Shown here in pieces: positions 1 to 7,433 of a stretch of 24,457 nucleotides of DNA (positions are counted from its first letter, which is position 1; each line of letters starts with the position of its first letter). This DNA comes from Scatosoma sp045128055. GTDB taxonomy: Bacteria; Bacillota; Clostridia; Christensenellales; Borkfalkiaceae. A program made the position numbers and the translations under genes. The notes beneath the pieces were generated by a model, which saw only the letters and a program-made list of their open reading frames with translations, was not told where the DNA came from and ran no database searches. The stretch spans positions 1 to 24,457 of the forward strand of contig JBGVRC010000135.1 in the NCBI GenBank assembly GCA_045128055.1, given 5' to 3'.

Positions 1-1408
1 TGAAGCTCCGCGCGCTGGTCAAGCCTTCGCCCGTAGGCCCTGCAATCGTGAAGGTCGTGTGCCCTTCGCCGCCAAAGCCGATACCTGCGTAAGAAGGCGC
101 GTTCTTTACGAAAATCGTCGTTTCTACCGCTCTTGCAAAGCGAGTGAGATGGTCGATATTCTTGGAATGCATATGCGCCGTATGTCTGTTGCCGTGTTCT
201 GCTTTTACCGCCAAGTCGATGGCTTGGTCGATGTTGTTTACGCGGACGATGGGAAGAATGGGCATCATCAATTCGTGTTGTACGAAAGGATGTTCGAAAT
301 CCGTTTCGCAAATAATACAACGAATATCCGAGCCTACCTTCACGCCGATTTTTTCCAAAAGCACCGCTGCGTCACGACCTACGCAATCGCGGCTGACCGT
401 CTTTTTCACGATGCCCGTCTTGGGATTTTTAACGTCCACAAGCACGATGTCCGCAAGCTTCGCCGCTTGCTCCGCGCTGATTTTATACGCGCCGTTTTTC
501 TGCATTTCGGAAATGAGCTCGTCCGCGATATTTCTAAACGCGAAAACTTCCTTTTCCGCAATACAAGGCAAGTTGTTGTCAAACGAACAACCGTCGATGA
601 TGTCCTTGCCCGCTTTTTTGATGTCCGCGGTGTCGTCGACGATAACGGGGGGATTGCCCGCGCCTGCGCCGATTGCCTTTTTACCGCTGGAAAGCACGCT
701 GCGTACAACCCCAGGACCGCCCGTACATACGAGCAAGCGAATGTTGGGGTGCTTGTACATGATTTGCGCCGAATCAAGCGTAGGCTTGACTACGGAAGCT
801 ACCAAAACCTTAGGTCCGCCTGCCATAGCGCTGGCGCGGTTGATAAGGTCTACGGCATAGTTCGACGTAGCGATTGCGTTGGGGTGGGGGTTGAATACAA
901 CGCCGTTGCCCGCCGCAATCATGCCTATACTGTTACAAATAACCGTTTCTGAGGGGTTGGTGGAAGGGGTGATACTGCCCACAACGCCAAACGGAGCCAT
1001 TTCCGTCAACGTCAAGCCGTAATCGCCCGTTTTTGCTTGCGCTACGATGTCCGAAGTCCCAGGGGTTTTATCCGCAACGAGCATATGCTTTGCGATTTTA
1101 TGGTCTACCCTACCCATTTTCGTTTCCGATACGCCGAGATTTGCCATAATAGGCGCTTCTTTACGGCAAAGGTCGCGGATGATAGCGATAACCTTTTCCC
1201 TTTCTTCCAAAGACATAGCGCGGATTGCCTTGTACCCTGCCGTAGCTGCGTCGATTGCGTCGTTCATGTCCGCATAGATACCGATGAGTTTACGACCGTT
1301 GTACTGCGTGGAATCCCAACCGCTCTTGGAAACGGTAGCTCCGCCCAAATTTTTAATAACGGCAGATACAACCTGCTCTATTTGGGCATCCGTCCAATTT
1401 ATAGCCAT
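1..1408 (-). CDS. CoA-acylating aldehyde dehydrogenase (EutE/PduP family), 3' end cut by window edge
   Basis: Read on the minus strand from ATG at 1406-1408, preceded by AAGGAG, this gives 469 residues and then leaves the window; by comparison with EutE only about 20 C-terminal residues are missing. The family oxidises short aldehydes to acyl-CoA with NAD+ and CoA. Visible signatures are TPSTNP, AGAGNPPV, the segment SFDNNLPC with the expected catalytic cysteine at residue 282, ELMMPILP and the closing GGEGHTTFTIAGPTGEG. The N-terminus (about residues 6-23, DAQIEQVVSAVIKNLGG) is an amphipathic helix followed by a short linker. It closely resembles the N-terminus of EutE (QDIEQVVKAVL) and microcompartment encapsulation peptides. 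Downstream of kinase, isomerase and aldolase genes, its likely substrate is lactaldehyde-derived propionaldehyde. Family assignment is firm; the substrate is inferred. Confidence 0.93.
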   Translation of the reverse strand, partial: MAINWTDAQIEQVVSAVIKNLGGATVSKSGWDSTQYNGRKLIGIYADMNDAIDAATAGYKAIRAMSLEEREKVIAIIRDLCRKEAPIMANLGVSETKMGRVDHKIAKHMLVADKTPGTSDIVAQAKTGDYGLTLTEMAPFGVVGSITPSTNPSETVICNSIGMIAAGNGVVFNPHPNAIATSNYAVDLINRASAMAGGPKVLVASVVKPTLDSAQIMYKHPNIRLLVCTGGPGVVRSVLSSGKKAIGAGAGNPPVIVDDTADIKKAGKDIIDGCSFDNNLPCIAEKEVFAFRNIADELISEMQKNGAYKISAEQAAKLADIVLVDVKNPKTGIVKKTVSRDCVGRDAAVLLEKIGVKVGSDIRCIICETDFEHPFVQHELMMPILPIVRVNNIDQAIDLAVKAEHGNRHTAHMHSKNIDHLTRFARAVETTIFVKNAPSYAGIGFGGEGHTTFTIAGPTGEGLTSARSF

Positions 1409-1650
1409 TGTCTTTTCTCCTTGATTTTAAATGTGATACGCTGTCCGTTACAGAGAACGGAACTTTACGCCGCCCGTTTGGAAACGGGTAAAATGCGGAG
1501 ATGCGAGCCAAGCTGAGCTTGGAGGCAGTCTCACGTCTTTTCCCACATTCTTAAGTTAGCATTCGACCGTATTAGTTTCTTTATCCTAATGCGGAACAAA
1601 CTTCAAAAACGTGTGAATGATACACCAGCTTGGGTGCAGCGTCACGCTGC
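1409..1650 (-). other. Structured intergenic region inside the rhamnose operon
   Basis: This 242-nt gap between the aldolase and the aldehyde dehydrogenase is much longer than the other gaps of the operon (about 30-50 nt) and holds five hairpins. They lie at 1636-1650 (GCAGCG/CGCTGC, abutting the aldolase stop), 1567-1594 (CCGTATTAG/CTAATGCGG), 1508-1522 (CCAAGC/GCTTGG with loop TGA), 1473-1488 (CCCGTT/AACGGG) and 1444-1461 (TCCGTT/AACGGA). None is followed by a T-tract, so they are not simple terminators. They may act in mRNA processing or stability, or be remnants of a small repeated element; the 1508-1568 part recurs at 9395-9455. No known riboswitch class was recognised. Confidence 0.6.
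1508..1568. repeat. Dispersed 61-nt structured element, copy 1
   Basis: Aligned by eye without gaps to 9395-9455, 44 of 61 positions match, including the run CAGTCT.ACGTCTTTTC. Both copies start with a small hairpin around the loop TGA. The closing base pair is C:G here and A:T in the other copy, a compensatory change. Orientation relative to neighbouring genes is the same in both copies. The function is unknown. Confidence 0.6.
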
Positions 1651-2397
1651 TTACTTACCGAGAGCAGCCAAAACCTTCTTCGTAATCGCTTCAACGAGTT
1701 CTGCGTTGTTGCAAGCGCAGGGTTCTTCGTCGTATTCGATGCCAGGGTGACGGCCGGGAAGGTTCATCTTCTTTCTCAAATCCATGAGCTTAGCGAGTTG
1801 ATCACGGGAAATTTCGTGTACAGCGCCAAGGTCCATAGCGTGCTTACAAATAACTGCGTTGAATTCTACTTCTTCCATAACGAAGAACGCTTTGGTAAGG
1901 TTGCAACCAACCGTCAAAGCACCGTGGTTACGAAGCAAGAACGCGTCGTGATCTTGAAGATAAGGATCAAGCGAATCGGGAATTTCCATCGTGGAAGGCG
2001 TACCGTAATCACAGGTAGGTACAGCGCCGATCGTCAAAACTGCTTCGGGCAATACGTATTGGTCAAGGTCGATGTCAGCAACCGTGAAAGCGGTAGCCAC
2101 AGGGGGGTGCGCGTGAACGACTGCGTTTACGTCAGGACGTTCTCTGTACACTCTCATGTGCATCTTGATTTCGGAAGAAGGATTAAGCTTACCTTCAAGC
2201 TTTTTACCGTCTTTGTCTACCTTGATAATCATATCAGGGGTCAAGGACGCCTTGGAAACGCCCGTGGGGGTGCAGTAATATTCGTTGTCGCTGATTTTTA
2301 CGGAAATGTTACCGTCGTTTGCCGCAACAAAGCCTTTCTGCCAAAGTTTAAGACCTACTTCACAAATTTCCTTCTTGATTTCAAAAGGTGATTTCAT
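1651..2397 (-). CDS. Class II aldolase (L-rhamnulose-1-P / L-fuculose-1-P aldolase) with C-terminal encapsulation peptide
   Basis: This 248-residue protein splits rhamnulose-1-phosphate (or fuculose-1-phosphate) into dihydroxyacetone phosphate and L-lactaldehyde, using a divalent metal. The class II metal site is complete: Glu76 (SSE), His95 and His97 (VHAHPP) and His158 (RNHG). The spacing is identical to E. coli FucA (73, 92, 94, 155). NDGNIS at 28-33 fits the phosphate-binding segment. After the fold ends, a linker (about 218-230, PGIEYDEEPCACN) leads to an amphipathic tail, NAELVEAITKKVLAALGK. This is the hallmark of aldolases packaged in fucose/rhamnose microcompartments. Start ATG 2395-2397 has AAAGGAAAGG upstream. 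It sits between ackA and the aldehyde dehydrogenase, which would consume products of its lactaldehyde. Rhamnulose-P is favoured over fuculose-P because rhaA and rhaB are in the same operon. Confidence 0.93.
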   Translation of the reverse strand: MKSPFEIKKEICEVGLKLWQKGFVAANDGNISVKISDNEYYCTPTGVSKASLTPDMIIKVDKDGKKLEGKLNPSSEIKMHMRVYRERPDVNAVVHAHPPVATAFTVADIDLDQYVLPEAVLTIGAVPTCDYGTPSTMEIPDSLDPYLQDHDAFLLRNHGALTVGCNLTKAFFVMEEVEFNAVICKHAMDLGAVHEISRDQLAKLMDLRKKMNLPGRHPGIEYDEEPCACNNAELVEAITKKVLAALGK

Positions 2398-2427
2398 AAT
2401 TTTTTTCCTTTCCTTTATATTATTTTT

Positions 2428-3618
2428 TTATTTTGTCAAATTTTTGGTGTCGAGAGCAATCATATACTCTTCGTTGGTGGGGATTACGAACGTTTTTACC
2501 TTCGCGCCTGCCTTGGACAAGTCCGCAAGCGTACCCCTGGGCGTGTTCGCGTTCACTTCTTCGTCCATTTCAATGCCCAAGTAAGACATATCCTTGCAAA
2601 CGTCCGCGCGAATCCCCTTATCGTTTTCACCGATACCCGCCGTAAATACAATGGCGTCAACGCCGTTCATTTCCGCTACGTACGAACCGATGATTTTCTT
2701 GATGTGGTGCACCAAGATTTTCAAAGCAAGCTGCGCGCGATAATTCCCTTCGTCTGCCGCAATGCAAATATCTCTGCAATCGCTGGAAATACCCGAAACG
2801 CCAAGCAAGCCCGATTCTTTATTGAGCAACTTGTCCACTTCGTCCGCCGTCAAGCCTTCCGCCTTTTGCAGGAAGGTGGGAACGGTAGGATCAAGCGCGC
2901 CGCTTCGCGTACCCATAGGCACGCCGTCTTGGGGAGTAAAGCCCATCGACGTATCTACTGCCTTGCCGTTCACCGTCGCCGTAATCGACGAACCGTTGCC
3001 AAGGTGGCAGGTGATAATTTTCGCGTTCGGGTTGCCAAGCATTTCCGCCGCTTTCGCCGCAACGTATCTATGCGACGTGCCGTGGAAGCCGTAACGGCGA
3101 ACTTTATGCTTTTCGTATAATTCGTAAGGGATAGGATAGATATACGCGTAATCTTGCATATCCGAATAGTAGGAAGTGTCGAATACGCCGACGTGGGGAA
3201 CGTTCGGCATTACTTCCTTGCAAGCCTTCAAACCGCTGATTGCAGGGGGGCCGTGCAAGGGGTTAAGCCCTACGATACTTTCCAAATATTCCAGCTCTTG
3301 ATCCCCAAGGACGGTAGACGTCTTTAACTTTTCGCCGCCGTGGGCAAATCTATGCCCTACCGCCGCAATTTCGTCTACGCTTGCAATAACGCCCTTTTCC
3401 GCGTCCGTCAGCAAGCCCAAAACGCATTCGATTGCCGCTTTGTGGTCGGGAAAAGCCACGTTGGATTTGTAATCGGGTTGGTTGGGGCGCTTATGACTGA
3501 TAATGCCGTCAATCCCGATTCTTTCGCAAAGCCCCTTTGCAAGTACGCTTTCGTTGTCCATATCGAACAACTGATACTTCAAAGACGAGCTTCCCGCGTT
3601 GACAACGAGAATTTTCAT
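2428..3618 (-). CDS. ackA: Acetate kinase (acetate/propionate kinase)
   Basis: The 396 residues match the usual acetate kinase length. Signatures run in order: N-terminal phosphate-binding VNAGSSSLKY, GHRFAHGGEK, NPLHGPPAI, VFDTSYY, YGFHGTSH, CHLGNGSS and C-terminal FTAGIGEN. The enzyme interconverts acyl-phosphate plus ADP with acid plus ATP. It lies in a rhamnose operon with a CoA-acylating aldehyde dehydrogenase. Its likely job is therefore to harvest ATP from propionyl- or acetyl-phosphate made from lactaldehyde-derived acyl-CoA, which also needs a phosphotransacylase not seen in this window. The start at 3616-3618 has an AAGGAG site. It has no encapsulation-like tail, so it probably works in the cytosol. 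Confidence 0.95.
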   Translation of the reverse strand: MKILVVNAGSSSLKYQLFDMDNESVLAKGLCERIGIDGIISHKRPNQPDYKSNVAFPDHKAAIECVLGLLTDAEKGVIASVDEIAAVGHRFAHGGEKLKTSTVLGDQELEYLESIVGLNPLHGPPAISGLKACKEVMPNVPHVGVFDTSYYSDMQDYAYIYPIPYELYEKHKVRRYGFHGTSHRYVAAKAAEMLGNPNAKIITCHLGNGSSITATVNGKAVDTSMGFTPQDGVPMGTRSGALDPTVPTFLQKAEGLTADEVDKLLNKESGLLGVSGISSDCRDICIAADEGNYRAQLALKILVHHIKKIIGSYVAEMNGVDAIVFTAGIGENDKGIRADVCKDMSYLGIEMDEEVNANTPRGTLADLSKAGAKVKTFVIPTNEEYMIALDTKNLTK

Positions 3619-3668
3619 TTTTTTCTCCTTATATTATATATGTAGTTTTTTGTTTGCGTTTTAATAAA

Positions 3669-4913
3669 TTATTTGCGGTTTGCGATAACTTCCGTTTCGA
3701 ACTTTTCCACTTCGTCCCACCAGTCTTCTTTTAAACCTTGACGGCGGAGATATTCGTCCCAAACGTCGCAGAAAGGCAAATATTTCACTCTTTCGTGCAT
3801 ATAGAACACCTTGGTGAAGTTGCCTTCGTCTTGCAATTTCTTCATTTCCGCGTACGGTTGCAAGATTGCGCTCAAAAGCGCTTTTTGCATAGAGCGCACG
3901 CCCGTTACCCAAGCGCAAAGACGATTGATGCTTGCGTCGAAGTAGTCAAGCGCTACGATAACCTTATCGTCTGCATCATTGCGGATAATTTCCTTGGAAA
4001 GTTCTTTCAATTCATCGTCTACTACGATTACGTGGTCGCTGTCCCATCTTACGGGACGGGAAACGTGGAGCTGTACTTTGTCATAGAAAGCGAGCATCGA
4101 AGGAATTTTATCCGAAACCACTTCGGTGGGATGATAGTGACCCGTATCAAGCAAGCAGCAAATACCGCGGGTTGCCGCATAGTTTTGATAGAATTCGTTG
4201 CTGCCTACCGTATAGCTTTCTACGCCGATACCGAACACCTTGCTTTCTACCGCGGGGATTACCCATTCTTTATCGTATCCTTCCAAAACTTCGTCCAACG
4301 ACTTCTTCAAACGAAGACGGGGGCCAAGTCTGTCCGCAGGAATATCCTTCGTACCGTCGGGTACCCAAAGATTGATGCAGCAAGGACTACCCATAGCCTT
4401 ACCGATTTCAGCGGCAATCTTCATACAAGCCTTACCGTGGTTTACCCAGAATTTTCTTACGTTTTCATCGGGGGAAGACAAAGACAAACCGTCTTTCATC
4501 ATAGGGTGAGAGAACCAAGTGGGGTTGAAGTCAACGCCCGTCAAGCCGTTTTCCTTCGCCCATTTGACCCAAGGCTCGAAATGCTTATATTCATAAGCGT
4601 CTCTATCCACTTTACCCTTGTCTTCGCCAAGGATTGCATAGCAAGCGTGTACGTTGACGCGCTTTTTACCGGGCATCAATTTAAACGCTCTCGTCAAGTC
4701 CGCAAACAATTCTTCCGTGTTTCTCGCTCTGCCGGGATAGTTACCCGTCGTTTGAATACCGCCCGAAAGAGAATCGCTGCCGTCAAAACCGATAACGTCG
4801 TCCCCTTGCCAGCAATGTACGCTTACGGAAAGCTTGGAAAGTCTTTCCATTGCCGCTTCCGTATCCACGCCGTATTGTGCGTAGATTTTTTTCGCTTCTT
4901 CATATCTAGACAT
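3669..4913 (-). CDS. rhaA: L-rhamnose isomerase
   Basis: This 414-residue cytoplasmic enzyme converts L-rhamnose to L-rhamnulose, the first step of catabolism. The metal ligands known from E. coli RhaA are present: Glu223 in VESK, Asp256 in LLDTGHYHPTEV, His283 in LHVSRPVRWDSDH and Asp323 in ALDYFDASINR. Length is close to the E. coli enzyme (about 419). N-terminal HCWQGDDVIGFD and GIQTTGNYPG are also typical. Start ATG 4911-4913 follows GGAGACGATTT. It lies between rhaB (49-nt gap) and ackA (50-nt gap) in one transcription unit. Identification is very secure. Confidence 0.97.
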   Translation of the reverse strand: MSRYEEAKKIYAQYGVDTEAAMERLSKLSVSVHCWQGDDVIGFDGSDSLSGGIQTTGNYPGRARNTEELFADLTRAFKLMPGKKRVNVHACYAILGEDKGKVDRDAYEYKHFEPWVKWAKENGLTGVDFNPTWFSHPMMKDGLSLSSPDENVRKFWVNHGKACMKIAAEIGKAMGSPCCINLWVPDGTKDIPADRLGPRLRLKKSLDEVLEGYDKEWVIPAVESKVFGIGVESYTVGSNEFYQNYAATRGICCLLDTGHYHPTEVVSDKIPSMLAFYDKVQLHVSRPVRWDSDHVIVVDDELKELSKEIIRNDADDKVIVALDYFDASINRLCAWVTGVRSMQKALLSAILQPYAEMKKLQDEGNFTKVFYMHERVKYLPFCDVWDEYLRRQGLKEDWWDEVEKFETEVIANRK

Positions 4914-4962
4914 AAATCGTCTCCTTAAAATATATAATTTTTATTTTTCTTTTTTGTTTTTC

Positions 4963-6345
4963 TTATTCTTCCGCAATATCAAAGGAAGCTTTTACAATTT
5001 GTCTGCCTTCCGCAACGTCTGCAATATCGCCGCCGCCAACCATTTGCATCATCAAGTTCCCGATTGCCGTACCTTCCGTCGGCCCCGTGATAATTCTCTT
5101 GCCCGTATACTTTTTGGTCAAAGCGTTTAAGAACTTGTTTTGACTGCCGCCGCCGATGATGTTCAGCGTTTCGTACTTTTCGCCCGTCACTTCTTCCAAA
5201 GCCTTCAAGGACAAATCGTAATACTTCGCCAAGTTATTATAGATGACGTACGCCATTTCCCCGATAGGCAATTCCTTGCCCACAGCCGCGTTGATTTCCG
5301 CCGTCATATTCTTGGGCGCAAGGAAACGTTGGTCGTTGACGTTGATTTCGTAATCCACGGGATTTTCTTTCGCCATCGCCGCAAGCTCGCCAAAGCTGTA
5401 CTTGTCCCCCGTTTCGTGACGAACCTGTTGGATCATCCAAAGCCCCATAATATTGATTTGCAAACGGAACTGTTCGTGGACGCTGCCTTCGTTGGAATAG
5501 CCCGCGTCCAAAGCGCTTTTGGAAGTGTGCGCCTTGTTTTGTTCAACGCCCAAAAGCGACCAAGTGCCGCTGGATATGTAAGGGGTTTGCCCTTCAAGCG
5601 GAGCCGCCAGCACCGCGCTTGCCGTGTCGTGGGTAGCGGGAAGAATAACCTTCGCCTTATACCCTACGATTTCCGCGATTTCGTCGCTAAATTCTCCCAC
5701 AACCGTACCCGGTTGCGCAAGCTCGCCGAAAATTTCCTTTTTAAAGCCGAGCTTTTCAATAATTTCTTCGTCCCAAGTATGGGTAAGAGCGTTTACCATA
5801 CCCGTCGTCGTCGCGTTGCAGTATTCCTGCTTCTTTACGCCCGTCAAACGGAAATGGAAATAATCGGGAAGCATCAACATAGATTTCGCTTTCGCCATAC
5901 GCCCCGTGTTTTTATCGTCAAGGAGCTGATAAATACTGTTAAACGAAGCAAACGCGATACCCGTCTTTTCAAAAAGCTTTTCAAAGGGGAATACTTCGTG
6001 CACCGCGGGAATGGTCGCTTCCGTTCTCGAATCGCGATAACAATACGTACCGCCGATGGCTTGGTCGTTTTCGTCCAACAACGCGTAGTCAACCCCCCAC
6101 GTATCAATACCAACCGAATAAGGGATTTTGCCCAGTTCTTTCGCCTTCTTCAAACCGTTGAGAATTTCGCCAAACAATCTTTCGTGCGTCCACATCAAGT
6201 GCTCTTTCCCGTCAAACGCCGTCAACGTTTCAGGTCCGTTTTGGAAACGGTAGATTTCTTCCGTTATCATCTTTCCGTTTTCAAGATGCGCAACGATGTG
6301 ACGTCCCGAAGACGCGCCGATGTCAATCGCCAAATAATATCTCAT
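4963..6345 (-). CDS. rhaB: Rhamnulokinase
   Basis: This FGGY-family sugar kinase phosphorylates L-rhamnulose to rhamnulose-1-phosphate. ATG 6343-6345 was chosen because AAGGAG stands just upstream and the protein then begins MRYYLAIDIGASSGRH, the family N-terminus; this gives 460 residues. An upstream in-frame ATG at 6399 would add 18 non-conserved residues. Visible signatures are GIDTWGVDYALL, FNSIYQL, LMLPDYFHFRLTG, PATHDTASAV, ISSGTWSLLG and the ATP-binding IIGGGSQN. It is the promoter-proximal gene of the operon, with a leader of roughly 110 nt from the promoter at 6464-6492. The divergent DeoR regulator probably controls it. Confidence 0.96.
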   Translation of the reverse strand: MRYYLAIDIGASSGRHIVAHLENGKMITEEIYRFQNGPETLTAFDGKEHLMWTHERLFGEILNGLKKAKELGKIPYSVGIDTWGVDYALLDENDQAIGGTYCYRDSRTEATIPAVHEVFPFEKLFEKTGIAFASFNSIYQLLDDKNTGRMAKAKSMLMLPDYFHFRLTGVKKQEYCNATTTGMVNALTHTWDEEIIEKLGFKKEIFGELAQPGTVVGEFSDEIAEIVGYKAKVILPATHDTASAVLAAPLEGQTPYISSGTWSLLGVEQNKAHTSKSALDAGYSNEGSVHEQFRLQINIMGLWMIQQVRHETGDKYSFGELAAMAKENPVDYEINVNDQRFLAPKNMTAEINAAVGKELPIGEMAYVIYNNLAKYYDLSLKALEEVTGEKYETLNIIGGGSQNKFLNALTKKYTGKRIITGPTEGTAIGNLMMQMVGGGDIADVAEGRQIVKASFDIAEE

Positions 6346-6463
6346 AACCTTCTCCTTGTTTTTCCTTTCCGTCGGCAAAGTTTTGGGAGTTTTTCCCATT
6401 TTACCGCTCGTTTTTGCTCGTTTCTACAAAAATGCGCACTCCGAGCTTCTTGCGCCTGAATAC

Positions 6464-6492
6464 ATTATATCATATATTTTTTTTCTTGTCTA
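6464..6492 (-). promoter_or_regulatory. Promoter of the rhaB operon
   Basis: On the minus strand, -35 TAGACA (6487-6492) and -10 TATAAT (6464-6469) are separated by 17 nt. The -10 matches consensus and lies about 110 nt upstream of the rhaB start. The half-site GAACATA (6495-6501 on the minus strand) sits directly upstream of the -35. Confidence 0.75.
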
Positions 6493-6494
6493 TA

Positions 6495-6545
6495 TATGTT
6501 CGAAATATTGACAAAAAAAATTTTTTATGGTACAATATGAACATA
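6495..6545. promoter_or_regulatory. Candidate operator: inverted repeat TATGTTC...GAACATA
   Basis: TATGTTC at 6495-6501 and its exact reverse complement GAACATA at 6539-6545 flank the divergent promoters. The left arm touches the rhaB -35. The right arm lies just past the deoR -10. The arms are 37 nt apart, more than a single-dimer site usually allows, so this may be two half-sites bridged by a DeoR oligomer. It is inferred from position only. Confidence 0.4.
6508..6536 (+). promoter_or_regulatory. Promoter of the DeoR-family regulator
   Basis: A consensus -35 TTGACA (6508-6513), a 17-nt spacer and -10 TACAAT (6531-6536) read towards the regulator, whose ATG is at 6610. The spacer is almost entirely an A-run followed by a T-run, likely bent DNA. 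This promoter and that of rhaB point in opposite directions within 75 nt. Confidence 0.8.
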
Positions 6546-6609
6546 AACGCGCAAAAACGCGCAAGAATTGCTTTTATTTTCGAAAAAAGCGTCGAAAAAG
6601 GAGAAATTT

Positions 6610-7347
6610 ATGGCTTTAACCGAGCGTCAAAACGAAATTTTGAAAAGATTAAAGGAAAACAAGACGGCTGTGGTGTCCGTTTTGGCAAAGGAATTATACG
6701 TCAGCGAAGCCACCATTCGCCGCGACCTTGCGGAGATGAAAAGTATGGGGCTTATCGAACGCAGCCACGGCGGCGCTCTGCTTCCCGACAACGCAGAAGA
6801 AATCTCCATTTTTTTCCGAATGGAAAAAAACGCGAGCGAAAAGGAGCGCGCGGCAACCAAAGCCCTGCCGCATATCCCCCCTTTCAAGTCGGTTTTTATC
6901 GACAGTTCTTCGACGGCTTTGGCTCTTGCCGAACGCATTGATTTGAACTATAAAACGGTGGTGACGAACAACCTGCAAACGGCGATTCAGCTTTCTAAAA
7001 AGCCGAATATCAACCTGATTTTGCTGGGGGGAAACGTGCATTTTAACACCAACTCCGCAACGGGTAGCTGGACGGCGCGACAGCTTAGCGATTTTGCCTT
7101 TGATTTGATGATTTCGTCCTGCGCGGCGGTGATCGGCAACGAAGTTTTCGAACGCTCGTTAGAGCAAAAAGAAATCAAACGCGCCGCGTTCAAGCGCTGT
7201 CAAAAGCGTATTTTGCTTATCGACCACACCAAATTTACAGCGGCGGGAACCTATCGCGTCGGCGCTTTGTCCGATTACGATTTAATCGTCTTGGATTCGA
7301 CTCCCCCCTACGATTTAGAAGTAGGAAATGCGAAATTAGTCCACTAA
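6610..7347 (+). CDS. DeoR-family transcriptional regulator (putative rhamnose operon repressor)
   Basis: This 245-residue protein has the DeoR layout. A winged helix-turn-helix covers about residues 5-58 (RQNEILKRLKE, VSEATIRRDLAEM, IERSHGGAL). A sugar-phosphate-sensing domain from about 75 contains FIDSSSTALALAE, VVTNNLQTA, LLGGNV and the C-terminal ILLIDHTKF. ATG 6610 was chosen because AAGGAG lies 6 nt upstream. An in-frame ATG at 6568 would add 14 residues without a ribosome site. It is divergent from rhaB, so repression of the rha operon and of itself is likely. A phosphorylated rhamnose intermediate is the probable effector. Both of those are inferences from the family and position. Confidence 0.9.
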   Translation: MALTERQNEILKRLKENKTAVVSVLAKELYVSEATIRRDLAEMKSMGLIERSHGGALLPDNAEEISIFFRMEKNASEKERAATKALPHIPPFKSVFIDSSSTALALAERIDLNYKTVVTNNLQTAIQLSKKPNINLILLGGNVHFNTNSATGSWTARQLSDFAFDLMISSCAAVIGNEVFERSLEQKEIKRAAFKRCQKRILLIDHTKFTAAGTYRVGALSDYDLIVLDSTPPYDLEVGNAKLVH

Positions 7348-7386
7348 AATAGACGAATTTCCCGCCATTTTCTTGATAAAATACAC

Positions 7387-7415
7387 TTGCTTTTTGCATT
7401 TTCGTGTGCTATAAT
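7387..7415 (+). promoter_or_regulatory. Promoter of the PHP-domain gene
   Basis: -35 TTGCTT (7387-7392), 17-nt spacer and consensus -10 TATAAT (7410-7415) lie directly before the AAAGGAG site at 7421-7427 and ATG at 7434. The predicted transcript start is around 7422, so the 5' leader is only about 12 nt and the ribosome site would be at the very 5' end. Confidence 0.7.
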
Positions 7416-7433
7416 AGCGCAAAGGAGTGAACT

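Noticed and set aside
1409..1650. Riboswitch or T-box in the rhamnose operon gap
   Set aside because: No match to known aptamer consensus features was recognised; only generic hairpins are visible.
3738..6459. Long plus-strand open frames (396 and 439 codons) opposite rhaA and rhaB, and a similar 297-codon frame at 59-952
   Set aside because: They are mirror frames of securely identified minus-strand genes, contain no recognisable motifs, have Arg/Phe/Val-rich composition and lack ribosome sites.
6414..6941. Plus-strand frame overlapping the rha/deoR promoter region and the 5' part of the DeoR gene
   Set aside because: It runs through two promoters and is out of frame with the clearly homologous DeoR gene.
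7332..7361. Hairpin GAAATTAGTC/GACGAATTTC at the end of the DeoR gene as a terminator
   Set aside because: It has one mismatch, is AT-rich and is followed by CCGCC rather than a T-tract, so terminator function is doubtful.
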